This document shows positions 1 through 9,999 of a stretch of DNA of 51,006 nucleotides, one piece after another. Source of the DNA: Actinomycetota bacterium (lineage in GTDB: Bacteria; Actinomycetota; Nitriliruptoria; Nitriliruptorales; JAHWKO01); contig JAHWKW010000020.1 of assembly GCA_019347675.1 (NCBI GenBank), forward strand, positions 1-51,006. Reading direction: 5' to 3'. The translations under genes were made by a program, and so were the position numbers. A model generated the notes under the pieces. It had not been told where the DNA came from and did not search any database. It was given only the letters and a program-made list of their open reading frames with translations. Positions within the stretch are counted from its first letter, which is position 1. Each line of letters opens with the position of its first letter.

Positions 1-425
<425 letters not shown>

Positions 426-726
426 ATCGATATATCCAGTACGGACATTCGATGCGAAGGAGAGCTGGATAACAGCTCCATTTTATGGGTCCGTGGTCAT
501 CCTCGGATGCCACGGGATACAACGACCGTCTCAGTTTCACCGCTGAACGCGGTTCCCAAGGACGGGGTCATGTGCACTGGCTTTTGGCACGCTATGCAGT
601 TTTCAAGGATCGGGTCTGGTGACCGTCGCGGGTTCCGCTCCCTTTGGAGCCGGCTTCCGCCGTGGTCACGCGCGTCCGCTTCGGCGCCCCCTCTCCCGAT
701 CGGGAGCCTCAGCGCCGAGACTCTGC

Positions 727-748
727 GGCCCGACGCGCACGTCGGGCC
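727..748. other. 9-bp perfect hairpin at the start of the rrn leader
   Basis: Arms GGCCCGACG (727-735) and CGTCGGGCC (740-748) flank a 4-nt loop. The hairpin starts about where the rrn transcript should begin. No U-tract follows on either strand, so it is unlikely to be a simple intrinsic terminator. It could stabilise the transcript 5' end or belong to the pre-16S processing stem. Confidence 0.5.
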
Positions 749-757
749 GGACAGAAA

Positions 758-786
758 ACGTTACCGTGACGTCTCTCGCCTGTCAA
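758..786 (-). promoter_or_regulatory. rrn operon promoter (sigma-70/SigA type)
   Basis: On the minus strand a perfect -35 box TTGACA (786-781) is followed by a 17-nt spacer and TAACGT (763-758) as the -10 box. The expected start of transcription is near 750, giving a ~325-nt leader before 16S. Near-consensus boxes with 17-nt spacing are what is expected of an rRNA promoter. The assignment is from sequence only. Confidence 0.75.
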
Positions 787-1077
787 CCGGGTTCTGCGCC
801 CCGTCGGGCGATCCCCGCCGCGCCGGGGCCGTTGTCGTGGCCGCCGGCGCGCGGACCTTACCTGGTGGGTACCGGGGCGACAACCGCCACGACGCCCACT
901 GGTGAGTCCGCTCCGGGCACACGGCGGTGCGGGTCTTCCCCACCCCACTTCGTGCCCTGCTCCCTGTCCAACACGCCCCGCGGGACGGATGTTCCCGCCC
1001 CCCGAGCCGATCCCGCGACCGTCCGCGACGCGTCGGCTTCGCTGCTCGGGGGGGGCACCTGCGTACGCTGCCGCGGC

Positions 1078-3513
1078 ATGCGGGGGTTGGGACAGGCTCG
1101 GCTCGTGGCGGCGGGGGTCGCCCTGGTCGGCGCTGCGTGCGCGCAGGTCGTCGTCCTGGAACCCGGCGACCCGATCGCGTTCGTCCAGCAACCCCAGACC
1201 TCGCACGTGCTGGCGGCCGACGGCACGGTGCTGGCCGCACTGCACGCCGAGCAGGACCGCGAGGCCGTCCCACTGGACCGGGTGCCCGCCGAGCTGGTCG
1301 CGGCGGTGATCGCCGTCGAGGACCGGCGGTTCTTCCTGCACCGCGGTGTGGACGTCCCCGCGATCGCCCGAGCGGCGGTGCGCAACGTGGAAGCCGGCGC
1401 CGTGGAGGAAGGCGGGTCGACCATCACCCAGCAGTACGTCAAGAACACCATGCTGGGTCCCGCGCGTACCGCGGAACGCAAGCTCAAGGAGGCGGCGCTC
1501 GCGTACCAGCTCGAGCAGCACCATTCCAAGGAACAGATCCTCGAGCGCTACCTCAACACGATCTACTTCGGCCACGGCGCGTACGGCGTGCACGCCGCGG
1601 CCCAACGCTACTTCGGCCGGCCGGTGGACGCGCTCACACTGGCCCAGTCGGCACTGCTGGCCGGGTTGATCGCCTCGCCCGCCCGGTGGGATCCCCACAC
1701 CCGACCGCAGGCCGCAGGCGAGCGGCGCGCCCACGTGCTCGACGCGATGGTCGCCACCGGGCGGCTCGACCGCACGGCCGCCGCCGAAGCGGCGAACGAG
1801 CCCCTGGACCTCATCCCGCTGCCAACCGACCGGCGCCACCGCGCTCCCTACGTCGTCGAGGAGGTCCGCCGCCTGATCGCCCGCGACGAGGACGGGGCGT
1901 TCGCGGCGTTGGGGGACGACCCCGACGAGCGCCTGGCGACGCTGTACACGGGCGGCTTGCGCATCCACACCACGATCGATCTGCGCATGCAGGACCAAGC
2001 CGAGGCGGCGATCGCCGGGGTCCTGGCCGAACCCGATGACCCCTCCGCCGCGCTGGTCGCGATCGACCCTGCCAGCGGCGCGGTCCGGGCGCTGGTCGGT
2101 GGACGTGACTTCTACGACGAAGACGGCCCCCACGCCCGCTTCAACCTCGCCACTCAGGGCCGTCGCCAGCCGGGTTCGGCGTTCAAACCCGTGGTGCTGG
2201 CCGCCGCCCTGTCCCGCGGTGTCGCCCTGGAGCGGACCTTCCCTGGCGGGTCGTCGGTGACCATCCCCGACCCGGCTTGCCGGGGACCGCAAGGCCCGTG
2301 GTCACCGTCGAACTACGACCACCGCGCGTTCGGGCCGGTGACGTTGCGCGGAGCGACCATCCACAGCGTCAACACCGTCTACGCCCGACTGGCCGCGGAG
2401 CTGGGCCCCGAGACGCTGCTGGCCACGGCCCGCAACCTCGGCATCAAGGGCGAGCTTCCCGCCGTGTGCGCGCTGGCGCTGGGAGCCGGAGAGGTCTCCC
2501 CGGCGGACCTGGCCGCCGCCTACCAGCCGTTCGCCGCGCTCGGTCGGCGTCATCCCGCCCACCTGATCGCCAGGATCGAGACGGCGGACGGCGATGTCGT
2601 CCACGAGCGTCAGGCCGAGTCCTACCAGGTCCTCGACGAAGCGGTCGCCCACCTGGTGACACGCACCCTGCAGGAAGCGGTCCAGCGCGGGACCGGGGTG
2701 AACGCCGCGATCGGTCGGCCCCAGGCGGGCAAGACCGGCACCACCGACGGGTCGACCGACGCCTGGTTCGTGGGGTACACCCCCGATCTGGTCGCCGCCG
2801 TGTGGATCGGGTTCGCCGAGGGCAAGATCGCCATGGTCCCGCCCCGCACCCGCATCCGTGTGGAAGGCGGCCGCTGGCCGGCGCAGATCTGGGCCGCGTT
2901 CGCCAAGGAGGCGCTGGCCGACGCTCCGCCCCGCGAGTTCGAAGTCCCGGAGGTGTCCCTGGTCACCGTCGAGGTCGACATCTCCCGCAACTGCCTGCCC
3001 AACCCCTACACCCCACCGGAGCTCGTGCAGGCCCGCGAGTACCTGCGCGGCACCGAACCGACCGAGCTTTGCACCGAACCGACCGGCCCACCGGTCGACG
3101 ACGTGCCTGACGTGACCGGTCTGACCCGCGCAACCGCACTGCGACTGCTGCGCTCGAAGGGCTTCGTCGTCGAGGAGCGCCCCGTGGCGTCGAAGGTGTA
3201 CCCGCCCGGGTACGTCACCGGCCAGCAGCCCCTGGCAGGCGGCCGCGTCGACCCGTCGGTGGGCAAGCTCGTGATCTGGGTGTCGGTCAACCCTCGCGAG
3301 CACGCGGTCGTCGCCGACGTGGTCGGGCTCGAGCTGGAGTCGGCGGTGGCGCGGCTGGAGTCCCAAGCGTGGGTGGTGCAGTCGCTGTACGTCTGCCCGG
3401 AGCACGGGTGCCCACCCGACGCCCGCCCGGGGCGCGTGTGGGAGCAGGACCCGCCCGCGGGCAGCCGTGAGCGCCTCCACTCGGTGGTCGTGCTCCGCGC
3501 CTACCCGCGGTAG
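1078..3513 (+). CDS. class A penicillin-binding protein (glycosyltransferase/transpeptidase) with two PASTA domains
   Basis: Bifunctional peptidoglycan synthase of 811 residues. The N-terminus has a hydrophobic anchor (about 9-28). The GT51 domain has the catalytic Glu81 in EDRRFF and the GGSTITQQ motif (112-119). The transpeptidase domain shows SxxK (Ser367-Lys370, SAFK), SVN (430-432) and KTG (552-554). Two PASTA repeats follow (about 675-740 and 745-811). The open frame continues upstream to 619, but the ATG at 1078 gives a normal N-terminus directly before the membrane anchor; the upstream part reads as non-coding leader. PASTA-bearing class A PBPs are typical of Actinobacteria and Firmicutes. 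Divergent from the rrn operon, convergent with the glycosylase gene. Confidence 0.93.
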   Translation: MRGLGQARLVAAGVALVGAACAQVVVLEPGDPIAFVQQPQTSHVLAADGTVLAALHAEQDREAVPLDRVPAELVAAVIAVEDRRFFLHRGVDVPAIARAAVRNVEAGAVEEGGSTITQQYVKNTMLGPARTAERKLKEAALAYQLEQHHSKEQILERYLNTIYFGHGAYGVHAAAQRYFGRPVDALTLAQSALLAGLIASPARWDPHTRPQAAGERRAHVLDAMVATGRLDRTAAAEAANEPLDLIPLPTDRRHRAPYVVEEVRRLIARDEDGAFAALGDDPDERLATLYTGGLRIHTTIDLRMQDQAEAAIAGVLAEPDDPSAALVAIDPASGAVRALVGGRDFYDEDGPHARFNLATQGRRQPGSAFKPVVLAAALSRGVALERTFPGGSSVTIPDPACRGPQGPWSPSNYDHRAFGPVTLRGATIHSVNTVYARLAAELGPETLLATARNLGIKGELPAVCALALGAGEVSPADLAAAYQPFAALGRRHPAHLIARIETADGDVVHERQAESYQVLDEAVAHLVTRTLQEAVQRGTGVNAAIGRPQAGKTGTTDGSTDAWFVGYTPDLVAAVWIGFAEGKIAMVPPRTRIRVEGGRWPAQIWAAFAKEALADAPPREFEVPEVSLVTVEVDISRNCLPNPYTPPELVQAREYLRGTEPTELCTEPTGPPVDDVPDVTGLTRATALRLLRSKGFVVEERPVASKVYPPGYVTGQQPLAGGRVDPSVGKLVIWVSVNPREHAVVADVVGLELESAVARLESQAWVVQSLYVCPEHGCPPDARPGRVWEQDPPAGSRERLHSVVVLRAYPR

Positions 3514-3536
3514 CCGTCGCCGCAACCACGCGGACG

Positions 3537-4181
3537 TCAACTGCCCGCGCGGGGATGGCGGGCGTAGCGACTGACCTCGGGTACCCCCGCGACCCAGAAC
3601 CGCCACGGCTGGTCGGCGGCGAGCCGGATGCCGGTCCGCGGCCCGGTGACCACCGCATCGTCTGCGGGGCGCCACCCGTCGTCCTCGACGCGGAGCGGGG
3701 AACCGGCGTCGGTCACGTCGACGCCGCTGTGGTCGGCGGCGACGGCCAGGCCCTGTGTCAGCCGGCCGGGGCCACGCAGCAGGTCACGGTCACGGTCGAC
3801 TGCGCTGCGGCGTGGACGGACGTAGTCGTGTCCGGCCAGCAGGACCGCCGCGCGCAACAGCACAGCCGCCGCGACGCCCTCAGCCTCGCACGCGATGTTC
3901 ATGCAGTGGTGCATGCCGTAGGTGAAGTAGACGTAGAGGTGACCGGGAGGGCCGAACATCACCTCGTTGCGGGGGGTCCGGCCACGGTAGGAGTGGCTGG
4001 CCGGGTCGCTCTGGTGGTAGGCCTCGGTCTCCACCAGCCGGGCGATCGTCTGGCTGCCGTCGTCCTCACGGCGGACGACCACCTTGCCGAGGATGTCGGC
4101 GGCGACCTGCAGCACCGGACGGTCGTAGAAGGCACGGTCGAGGACCGCCCGGCGGGCGTGCAGCTGGCCGTAGTCGCTCAC
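3537..4181 (-). CDS. DNA-3-methyladenine glycosylase, AAG/MPG family
   Basis: Base-excision repair enzyme that removes alkylated purines. At 214 residues it has the usual length for bacterial AAG proteins. The catalytic glutamate is seen in RLVETEAY, followed by the family block HSYRGRTPRNEVMFGPPGH and the YVYFTYGMHHCMN segment that lines the base pocket. Start is GTG at 4181. It lies 13 nt downstream of polX, another repair gene, and may be the last gene of the arginine-polX transcript. Confidence 0.92.
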   Translation of the reverse strand: MSDYGQLHARRAVLDRAFYDRPVLQVAADILGKVVVRREDDGSQTIARLVETEAYHQSDPASHSYRGRTPRNEVMFGPPGHLYVYFTYGMHHCMNIACEAEGVAAAVLLRAAVLLAGHDYVRPRRSAVDRDRDLLRGPGRLTQGLAVAADHSGVDVTDAGSPLRVEDDGWRPADDAVVTGPRTGIRLAADQPWRFWVAGVPEVSRYARHPRAGS

Positions 4182-4194
4182 CGGGTTGTGACGG

Positions 4195-5949
4195 TCACCG
4201 GGCAGCCCCGCGGCGTCGGCTCGCCACGACCCAGTCCAGGAAACGGTCGGTCGGCCAGGTGTTGGCGATGCGGTCGGCGGGCACCCAGCCGCGTTCGGCC
4301 AGCCGGACCCCGAACTGGAGGTTGTCGAACTCGCGGATGCGGTGCGCGTCGCTGTTGACGACGAACGTGACGTTGCCGCCCCGGGCGGCGCGCAGCACCT
4401 CGGCTGAGGCGTCGAGGCGATCCAGATGGGAGTTGATCTCGATGGCGGTGTCGGTGGCTGCGGCCGCGTCCAGGATCGTGTCGACGTCCAGGTCGATCCC
4501 CGGGCGACGTCCGATCCGGCGACCCTGCAGATGCCCGATGCAGCGCACGGCCGGATGGTGGATGGCGGTCAGGACCCGGTTCGTCTGCGCCGCCCGGTCG
4601 CGGCGGAAGTGGCTGTGCACGCTGGCGACCGTCCAGTCGAAGCTCGCCAGGAACTCCTCGTCGTAGTCGAGGTCGCCGTCCGCGCCGATGTTCAGCTCGC
4701 AGCCGTGCAGGACCCTGATCCGCCCGGCGTGACGGCGGTTGAGTGCGGCGATCCGCTCGCGCTGGGCGAGCATGTCGTCGGCCGACACGCCGCTGATGCG
4801 CAGATCCTCGCCGTGGTCGGTGATCGCCAGGTACCGCAACCCCCGGCTCAGCGCCGCATCGACCATCTCGTCGAGGGTGTTGCGTCCGTCGCCGGAGAGG
4901 TCGGTGTGGACGTGGAGGTCGCCGCGGAGGTCGGCGACCGACGCCACGCGTGGCAGTTCATCTGCCGCGGCGGCGGCGACCTCGCCGACGTCCTCGCGCA
5001 TCCCCGGCGGGACCCACTGCAGGTCCAAGGCGGCGTAGATGTCCTCCTCGGTCTGCGCCGCCAGCAGCCTGCCCGTGTCGGTCTCCCACAGGCCGTACTC
5101 GTTGAGGCTCCACCCGCGTCGGACGGCCCGCTCCCGGACCCGGACGTTGTGCGCCTGCGAGCCGGTGAAGTACTGCAGGGCGGCGCCGAACTCCTCGCGT
5201 CGAACGACGCGCAGGTCCAGCTGCAGCCCCCGTGCCGTGACCACGGTCGCTTTCTTGTCCCCCCGTGCAGCCACCTCCCGGACCATCGCCATCCGCGTGA
5301 ACGTGTCCATCACCGGCGTCGGGTCGACGGCCGCCACGACCACGTCCACGTCGGCGACGGTCTCACGGAAGCGGCGCAGCGAGCCGGCGTAGGCGACCTC
5401 GTCGACGTCGTCGACCCGGCGCAGCAACGCGGTCACCTCCGTGGCGACGGGCAGGGCGTCGGCGATGGTGGTCCGCCGCTCCTTGCCGGTCAGGCCGAGC
5501 TTGGCGATGTTCGCGGCGATGTTCTCCTCGGTCTTCACGCCCAGCCCCGGGACGTCACGGAGCCGGCCGGCAGCCACCGCCGCGCGCAGGTCGTCGATGC
5601 TGCGGATCCCCAGATGCTCGTGCAGCAGCGCCACCGTCTTGGGCCCGATCCCCGGAACACGGATCAGCTCGAGGTAGCCGGGGGGGTACCGGTCTCGCAG
5701 CTCCTCGAGTCGGGCGATCGTCCCCGTGTCGGCGAACTCGGCGATCTTGGCGGCGATGGCCCGCCCGATGCCCGGCAGCGCGGTCAGCTCGGCCTGGTTG
5801 AGCGCCGTCACGTCGTGAGGGCAGGCCTCGACCGCCCGGACCCCGTTGTGGTAGGCCCGGGCACGGAACGACTGGCGGGTGCCGTCCTCGAGCTCGGTGA
5901 GCATCGCGAGCTCGTGCAGGAGCCGGGCGACGTCGGCGTTGGTGGGCAT
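4195..5949 (-). CDS. polX: family X DNA polymerase/3'-5' exonuclease PolX
   Basis: 584 residues, the usual length of bacterial PolX. The N-terminal Pol-beta-like half has helix-hairpin-helix segments (ALPGIGRAIAAKIAEF; RVPGIGPKTVALL) and a nucleotidyltransferase motif GSLRRFRETVADVDVVV with the metal-binding Asp pair. The C-terminal half is a PHP domain beginning LRGDLHVHTDLSGDG (about residue 342), expected to carry Mn-dependent 3'-5' exonuclease and AP-endonuclease activity in gap repair. The ATG at 5949 directly abuts the argH stop (TAG then ATG), so it is co-transcribed with arginine genes. Confidence 0.95.
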   Translation of the reverse strand: MPTNADVARLLHELAMLTELEDGTRQSFRARAYHNGVRAVEACPHDVTALNQAELTALPGIGRAIAAKIAEFADTGTIARLEELRDRYPPGYLELIRVPGIGPKTVALLHEHLGIRSIDDLRAAVAAGRLRDVPGLGVKTEENIAANIAKLGLTGKERRTTIADALPVATEVTALLRRVDDVDEVAYAGSLRRFRETVADVDVVVAAVDPTPVMDTFTRMAMVREVAARGDKKATVVTARGLQLDLRVVRREEFGAALQYFTGSQAHNVRVRERAVRRGWSLNEYGLWETDTGRLLAAQTEEDIYAALDLQWVPPGMREDVGEVAAAAADELPRVASVADLRGDLHVHTDLSGDGRNTLDEMVDAALSRGLRYLAITDHGEDLRISGVSADDMLAQRERIAALNRRHAGRIRVLHGCELNIGADGDLDYDEEFLASFDWTVASVHSHFRRDRAAQTNRVLTAIHHPAVRCIGHLQGRRIGRRPGIDLDVDTILDAAAATDTAIEINSHLDRLDASAEVLRAARGGNVTFVVNSDAHRIREFDNLQFGVRLAERGWVPADRIANTWPTDRFLDWVVASRRRGAAR

Positions 5950-7347
5950 CTAGTGGCCGCCGGCGCGGTTGGCGGCGATGACCTCCCGCGCGACGGTCAG
6001 CTGCGCTGCGACCGACGCGGTGGCGGTCCCCAGCGTGCTGCTGCGGCGCTCGACCGCCTGGCGGACGTCGAGGAGATCGGCCACCGATCGGTCCAGGGCC
6101 GGATGGGCGCCGGCGAGCTCGGCGGGGTCGAGGTCCTGCAGGTCGCGGCCGTCGTATTCGGCACGGCGGACCAGCTCACCGACGACGTCGTGGGCATCGC
6201 GGAAGGGCACCCCGCGCCGGACGAGCTCCTCCGCGAGGTCGGTGGCCAGCGACGAGGCGCCCGCGGCCGCGGTCTCGAGCCGTTGACGGTCGAACTCCAG
6301 CGTGGCCACCATCCCGGTCACGGCCGGGAGCGTCACCTGCAGGGTGTCGACCGCGTCGAACACCGGCTCCTTGTCCTCCTGCAGGTCGCGGTTGTAGGTC
6401 AGCGGCAGCCCCTTCACGGTCGTGAGCAGCGCCACCAGGTCGCCGACGATCCGCCCGCACTTGGCCCTGACGAGCTCAGCGATGTCGGGGTTGCGTTTCT
6501 GGGGCATGATTGACGACCCGGTGCAGAAGGGGTCTGCGACGCGCACGAAACCGAACTCGGCTGAGCTCCACACGACGAGCTCCTCACCGATCCGCGACAG
6601 CGTGGTGGCCAGGAGCGCAGCGGCGGCCAGGAACTCCAGCGCGAAGTCGCGGGAGGCCACCGCGTCCATGGAGTTGTGGGTCACACGACTGAACCCCAAC
6701 GCGGCGGCGTACCCGGCCGGGTCCAGCGGCAGGGTGGTTCCGGCGAGCGCACCGGCACCCAGCACCGACTCGTCGGCACGGCGGGCGCAGTCACGCAGCC
6801 GCCCCACGTCACGGTCGAGCATCCACAGGTAGGCCAGCAGGTGGTGGCTGAGCAGCACCGGCTGGGCGCGTTGCAGGTGGGTGTAACCGGGAGCGATCCA
6901 GTCCAGGTGCGCGTCGGCCTGGTCGGCCAGCACCTCCTGGAGGTCCGCGATCGCGTGGACCAGGTCAGCGCAGGCGTCGCGGAGCCACAGCTTGAGGTCG
7001 TTGACGATCTGGTCGTTGCGCGACCGGCCGGCGCGCAGCTTCCCACCGAGGGGACCGAGCCGTTCGGTGAGCCACCGCTCCACCGCCCCGTGCAGGTCCT
7101 CGTCGGTGACTGCCCAGGGGAACTCACCGCGCGCGAACAGCTGGGCGCACTCGTCGAGGGCCTCCTCCAGCCGGCGGGCTTCGTGGCCGTCGAGGATCCC
7201 GATCCGGGCCAGCTCCCGCGCGTGCGCCTTGCTGGACGTGAGGTCCTGCCGCCACAGCCGGTAGTCGAACCCCGTCGACGCCGACAGGCGCCAGGCCGCC
7301 TCGTCGGGGTCCTGCGCGAACCGTCCCCCCCACAGGCGGCCGGTCAC
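5950..7347 (-). CDS. argH: argininosuccinate lyase
   Basis: Last step of arginine synthesis: argininosuccinate to arginine and fumarate. The superfamily signature SSIMPQKRNPD, with the catalytic serine loop, is present. The start is GTG at 7347, giving VTGRLWGGRF, the typical ArgH N-terminus, and 465 residues. This start overlaps the argG stop (GTGA). An in-frame extension exists upstream to 7734 but runs antisense-like through argG and is not used. Confidence 0.97.
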   Translation of the reverse strand: MTGRLWGGRFAQDPDEAAWRLSASTGFDYRLWRQDLTSSKAHARELARIGILDGHEARRLEEALDECAQLFARGEFPWAVTDEDLHGAVERWLTERLGPLGGKLRAGRSRNDQIVNDLKLWLRDACADLVHAIADLQEVLADQADAHLDWIAPGYTHLQRAQPVLLSHHLLAYLWMLDRDVGRLRDCARRADESVLGAGALAGTTLPLDPAGYAAALGFSRVTHNSMDAVASRDFALEFLAAAALLATTLSRIGEELVVWSSAEFGFVRVADPFCTGSSIMPQKRNPDIAELVRAKCGRIVGDLVALLTTVKGLPLTYNRDLQEDKEPVFDAVDTLQVTLPAVTGMVATLEFDRQRLETAAAGASSLATDLAEELVRRGVPFRDAHDVVGELVRRAEYDGRDLQDLDPAELAGAHPALDRSVADLLDVRQAVERRSSTLGTATASVAAQLTVAREVIAANRAGGH

Positions 7348-8576
7348 AGCTGACCGGTCTCGCGCGCCCGCCGCGCCCAGGTCTTGAGCGGCAGTCCCCA
7401 CAGCGACACGAAACCCTCGGCCTGGGTGTGATCGAAGCGGTCGTCGACGCTGTAGGTGGCCAGCGACTCGTCGTAGAGCCCGACGTCGCTGCGGCGACCG
7501 ATCACGTTGGCCGAGCCCTTGTACAGCTCGACGCGGACGTCGCCGCTGACGTACCGGCTGGCCTCGTCCATGAACGCGTCCAGCGCTCGCTTCAACGGCC
7601 CCCACCACAGCCCGTTGTACAGCAGCTGCGCGTAGCGTCCCTCCTCGGTGCGCTTGTGGTCGGACAGCTCCTGCTCGAGGCAGACGTCCTCGAGGTCGCG
7701 GTGGGCGGTGAGCAAGGTGACGGCGCCGGGGCACTCGTACAGCTCACGGCTCTTGATGCCCACCAGCCGGTCCTCGATCATGTCGATCCGCCCGACGCCG
7801 TGCGCGCCGGCGCGGCGGTCGACCTCGGCGATCAGCTGTGCGATCGGCAGCTCCTTGCCGTCGATGGCCACCGGCATGCCCTCGGCGAACGTGACGGTGA
7901 GCTCCTCGGGGGTGTCGGGGGCGGCCCGGGGACTGACCGTCCGGGCGAACACCTCCTCGGGGGCCCGCGCCCAGGGGTCCTCGAGGATCCCGCACTCGGC
8001 GGTCCGGCCCCACAGGTTCTCGTCGATCGAGTAGGGACTGTCCTTGTGCACCGGGACGGGCAGGTCCCGCTCGACTGCCCATGCGATCGCTTCGTCGCGT
8101 GACAGGCCCCACTCCCGGATGGGGGCTTCGGTGTGCAGGTCGGGGGCCAGGCACATCGTCCCGACCTCGAAGCGGACCTGGTCGTTGCCCTTCCCGGTGC
8201 ACCCGTGGGCCACCGCGGTGGCGCCGGTCTCGCGGGCGACGCGGACCAGATGCTTGACGATCAGCGGCCGCGACAGCGCCGACACCAGCGGGTACTTGCC
8301 CATGTAGACGGCGTTGGCCTTGATCGCGGGGACGAGGAAGTCCTCGGCGAACTCGTCGCGGGCATCGACGACCAGCGCGTCCACCGCCCCGCAGTCCAGC
8401 GCGCGCCGGCGGATGCCGTCCAGCCCGCCGGTGTGGGCGTTGGCGTCCGCGTCGCCCTGGCCGACGTCGACGGCCAGGGCGACGACCTCGTAGCCCTTGT
8501 TCTCGGCGAGCCAGCGGATCGCCACGGAGGTATCCAACCCACCGGAGTAGGCCAGGACGAGGCGGGGAGTCGGCAT
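7344..8576 (-). CDS. argG: argininosuccinate synthase
   Basis: Joins citrulline and aspartate using ATP. 410 residues with the N-terminal PP-loop LAYSGGLDTSV, the GCTGKGNDQVRF motif and SPYSIDENLWGR, all diagnostic of ArgG. ATG start with AAGGA five nt upstream. It sits 10 nt after argR and overlaps argH by 4 nt. Confidence 0.98.
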   Translation of the reverse strand: MPTPRLVLAYSGGLDTSVAIRWLAENKGYEVVALAVDVGQGDADANAHTGGLDGIRRRALDCGAVDALVVDARDEFAEDFLVPAIKANAVYMGKYPLVSALSRPLIVKHLVRVARETGATAVAHGCTGKGNDQVRFEVGTMCLAPDLHTEAPIREWGLSRDEAIAWAVERDLPVPVHKDSPYSIDENLWGRTAECGILEDPWARAPEEVFARTVSPRAAPDTPEELTVTFAEGMPVAIDGKELPIAQLIAEVDRRAGAHGVGRIDMIEDRLVGIKSRELYECPGAVTLLTAHRDLEDVCLEQELSDHKRTEEGRYAQLLYNGLWWGPLKRALDAFMDEASRYVSGDVRVELYKGSANVIGRRSDVGLYDESLATYSVDDRFDHTQAEGFVSLWGLPLKTWARRARETGQL

Positions 8577-8586
8577 AGCGGTCCTT

Positions 8587-9069
8587 TCAGGTCAGGTCGG
8601 CGAGGTCCCGGAAGCGTCGGGCGAGGTCGCGACCCGCGATCCCTTCGCGTGCGATCACCACCACCGTGTCGTCACCGGCGACGGTGGCGAGCACGCCGGG
8701 CAGCTCGGCGAGGTCGACCGCGGCGGCCACGGGTCCGGCGCCGGCCGGTGGCGTGCGCAGCACGGCGAGGTTCCCGCTGCTGTGCACCTCGACCACGAAG
8801 CGCTGCACGACGTCGCTCAGGCGGTCCCGGGCGGTCGCGGGCGCCGGATCGCTCGCCAGGCGGTACGCCAACGCCCCGGAGGCCCCACGGACCTTGACGG
8901 CACCGAGCTCGTCGAGGTCGCGGGACACGGTCGCCTGCGTCGTATGCACCCCGTGGTCCGCCAGCAGGTCACACAGCTGCTCCTGGGACTGGACCTCGTG
9001 GTCGTGCAGCAGCCCGACGATCAGGCGTTGGCGGTCGGGCTTGCTCACGGTGCCGGCAGCGCGGGCCAT
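8587..9069 (-). CDS. argR: arginine repressor/regulator ArgR
   Basis: 160 residues. The N-terminal winged-helix DNA-binding domain includes HTTQATVSRDLDELGAVKV, the ArgR recognition helix region. The C-terminal oligomerisation/arginine-binding domain has the LPGVLATVAGDDTVVVI segment. The ATG at 9069 overlaps the last base of the argF stop (TGATG). Being inside the operon it should control implies autoregulation; ARG-box palindromes lie upstream of argC (14431-14456). Confidence 0.96.
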   Translation of the reverse strand: MARAAGTVSKPDRQRLIVGLLHDHEVQSQEQLCDLLADHGVHTTQATVSRDLDELGAVKVRGASGALAYRLASDPAPATARDRLSDVVQRFVVEVHSSGNLAVLRTPPAGAGPVAAAVDLAELPGVLATVAGDDTVVVIAREGIAGRDLARRFRDLADLT

Positions 9070-9998
9070 CAGCCGCTCCCGTCGCCGTCTGCGAGGAGCG
9101 CCAGCAACAGCGCCTTCTGGGTGTGCAGCCGGTTCTCGGCCTGGTCCCACACCCGCGAGGCGGGTCCGTCCAGGACCTCGCCGGTGACCTCCTCGCCGCG
9201 GTGGGCGGGCAGGCAGTGCAGGAAGACGGCACGGGGTGCGGCCTTGGCGAACAGGTCGGCGTTGACCTGGTACGGGGCGAACGCCGCCCGACGCTGGTCG
9301 ACCTGGTCGCCTTGACCCATCGACACCCACACGTCGGTGTAGACCACGTCGGCGCCGTCGACCGCGGCCAGCGGGTCGTCGGTGACCGCCACCGCCCCGC
9401 CCAACGTCCGGGCCTGCTCGACCACCCCCGGGTCAGGCGCGTACCCGGCAGGGTGGCCGACCCGCACGTCCATGCCGGCGAGCCCGCCGGCCAGCAGCAG
9501 CGAGTGCGCCACGTTGTTCCCGTCGCCGACGTAGGCCACCGACACGCCGCGCAGCGAACCGAACTCTGCCCGGATCGTCTGCAGGTCCGCCAGCGCCTGG
9601 CACGGGTGTTCGTGGTCGGTCAGGGCGTTGACGACCGGGACGGCCGCCGCGGCAGCCAGCTCCTCGACCCGGTCCTGTGCGAACGTGCGCACCACGATCG
9701 CGTGGGCGTACCGCGACAGGACCGCTGCGGTGTCGGCCAGCGTCTCGCCGCGACCCAGCTGCAGCTCCTGTGACGACAGCGCCAGCGGGTGGCCGCCGAG
9801 CTCGGCGACGGCGACCTGGAACGACACCCGCGTGCGGGTCGAGGGCTTCTCGAACAGCAGCACCACGGTCCGCCCCGCGAGGTCGCCACGGTGGTCGACC
9901 CCGGCGTCGCGGCGGTTGGAGCGCAAGCGGTCGGCGGCGTCGAGCAGGCGGGCGAGCCGGTCGCGGTCGAGGTCAGCCACGCTGAGGAAGTGCCGCAC
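9069..9998 (-). CDS. argF: ornithine carbamoyltransferase
   Basis: Makes citrulline from ornithine and carbamoyl phosphate. 309 residues. Carbamoyl-phosphate motif FEKPSTRTRVSF, the HEHPCQALADL block and the ornithine-binding HCLPAHRGEEV near the C-terminus are all present. GTG start at 9998, one base after the argD stop. Overlaps argR by one base. Confidence 0.97.
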   Translation of the reverse strand: MRHFLSVADLDRDRLARLLDAADRLRSNRRDAGVDHRGDLAGRTVVLLFEKPSTRTRVSFQVAVAELGGHPLALSSQELQLGRGETLADTAAVLSRYAHAIVVRTFAQDRVEELAAAAAVPVVNALTDHEHPCQALADLQTIRAEFGSLRGVSVAYVGDGNNVAHSLLLAGGLAGMDVRVGHPAGYAPDPGVVEQARTLGGAVAVTDDPLAAVDGADVVYTDVWVSMGQGDQVDQRRAAFAPYQVNADLFAKAAPRAVFLHCLPAHRGEEVTGEVLDGPASRVWDQAENRLHTQKALLLALLADGDGSG

Positions 9999-9999
9999 G

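Larger units (their letters stand above)
426..1077 (-). other. pre-16S leader and divergent rrn/PBP intergenic region
   Basis: About 650 nt lie between the 16S 5' end and the first codon of the divergent PBP gene. The minus strand carries a promoter (758-786), a strong hairpin just after the expected transcription start (727-748), a CCTTGAAAACT block (about 596-610) of the kind common in rRNA leaders and spacers, and a small hairpin (459-479) near the mature 16S end. I see no tRNA and no convincing coding sequence; open frames here lack family resemblance. Confidence 0.7.

Noticed and set aside
709-2292. A 527-codon minus-strand frame opposite the PBP gene and rrn leader
   Set aside because: Shadow of the PBP; no motif, and it would cross the rrn promoter.
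4426-6513. A 695-codon plus-strand frame opposite polX and argH
   Set aside because: Antisense shadow of two well-conserved genes.
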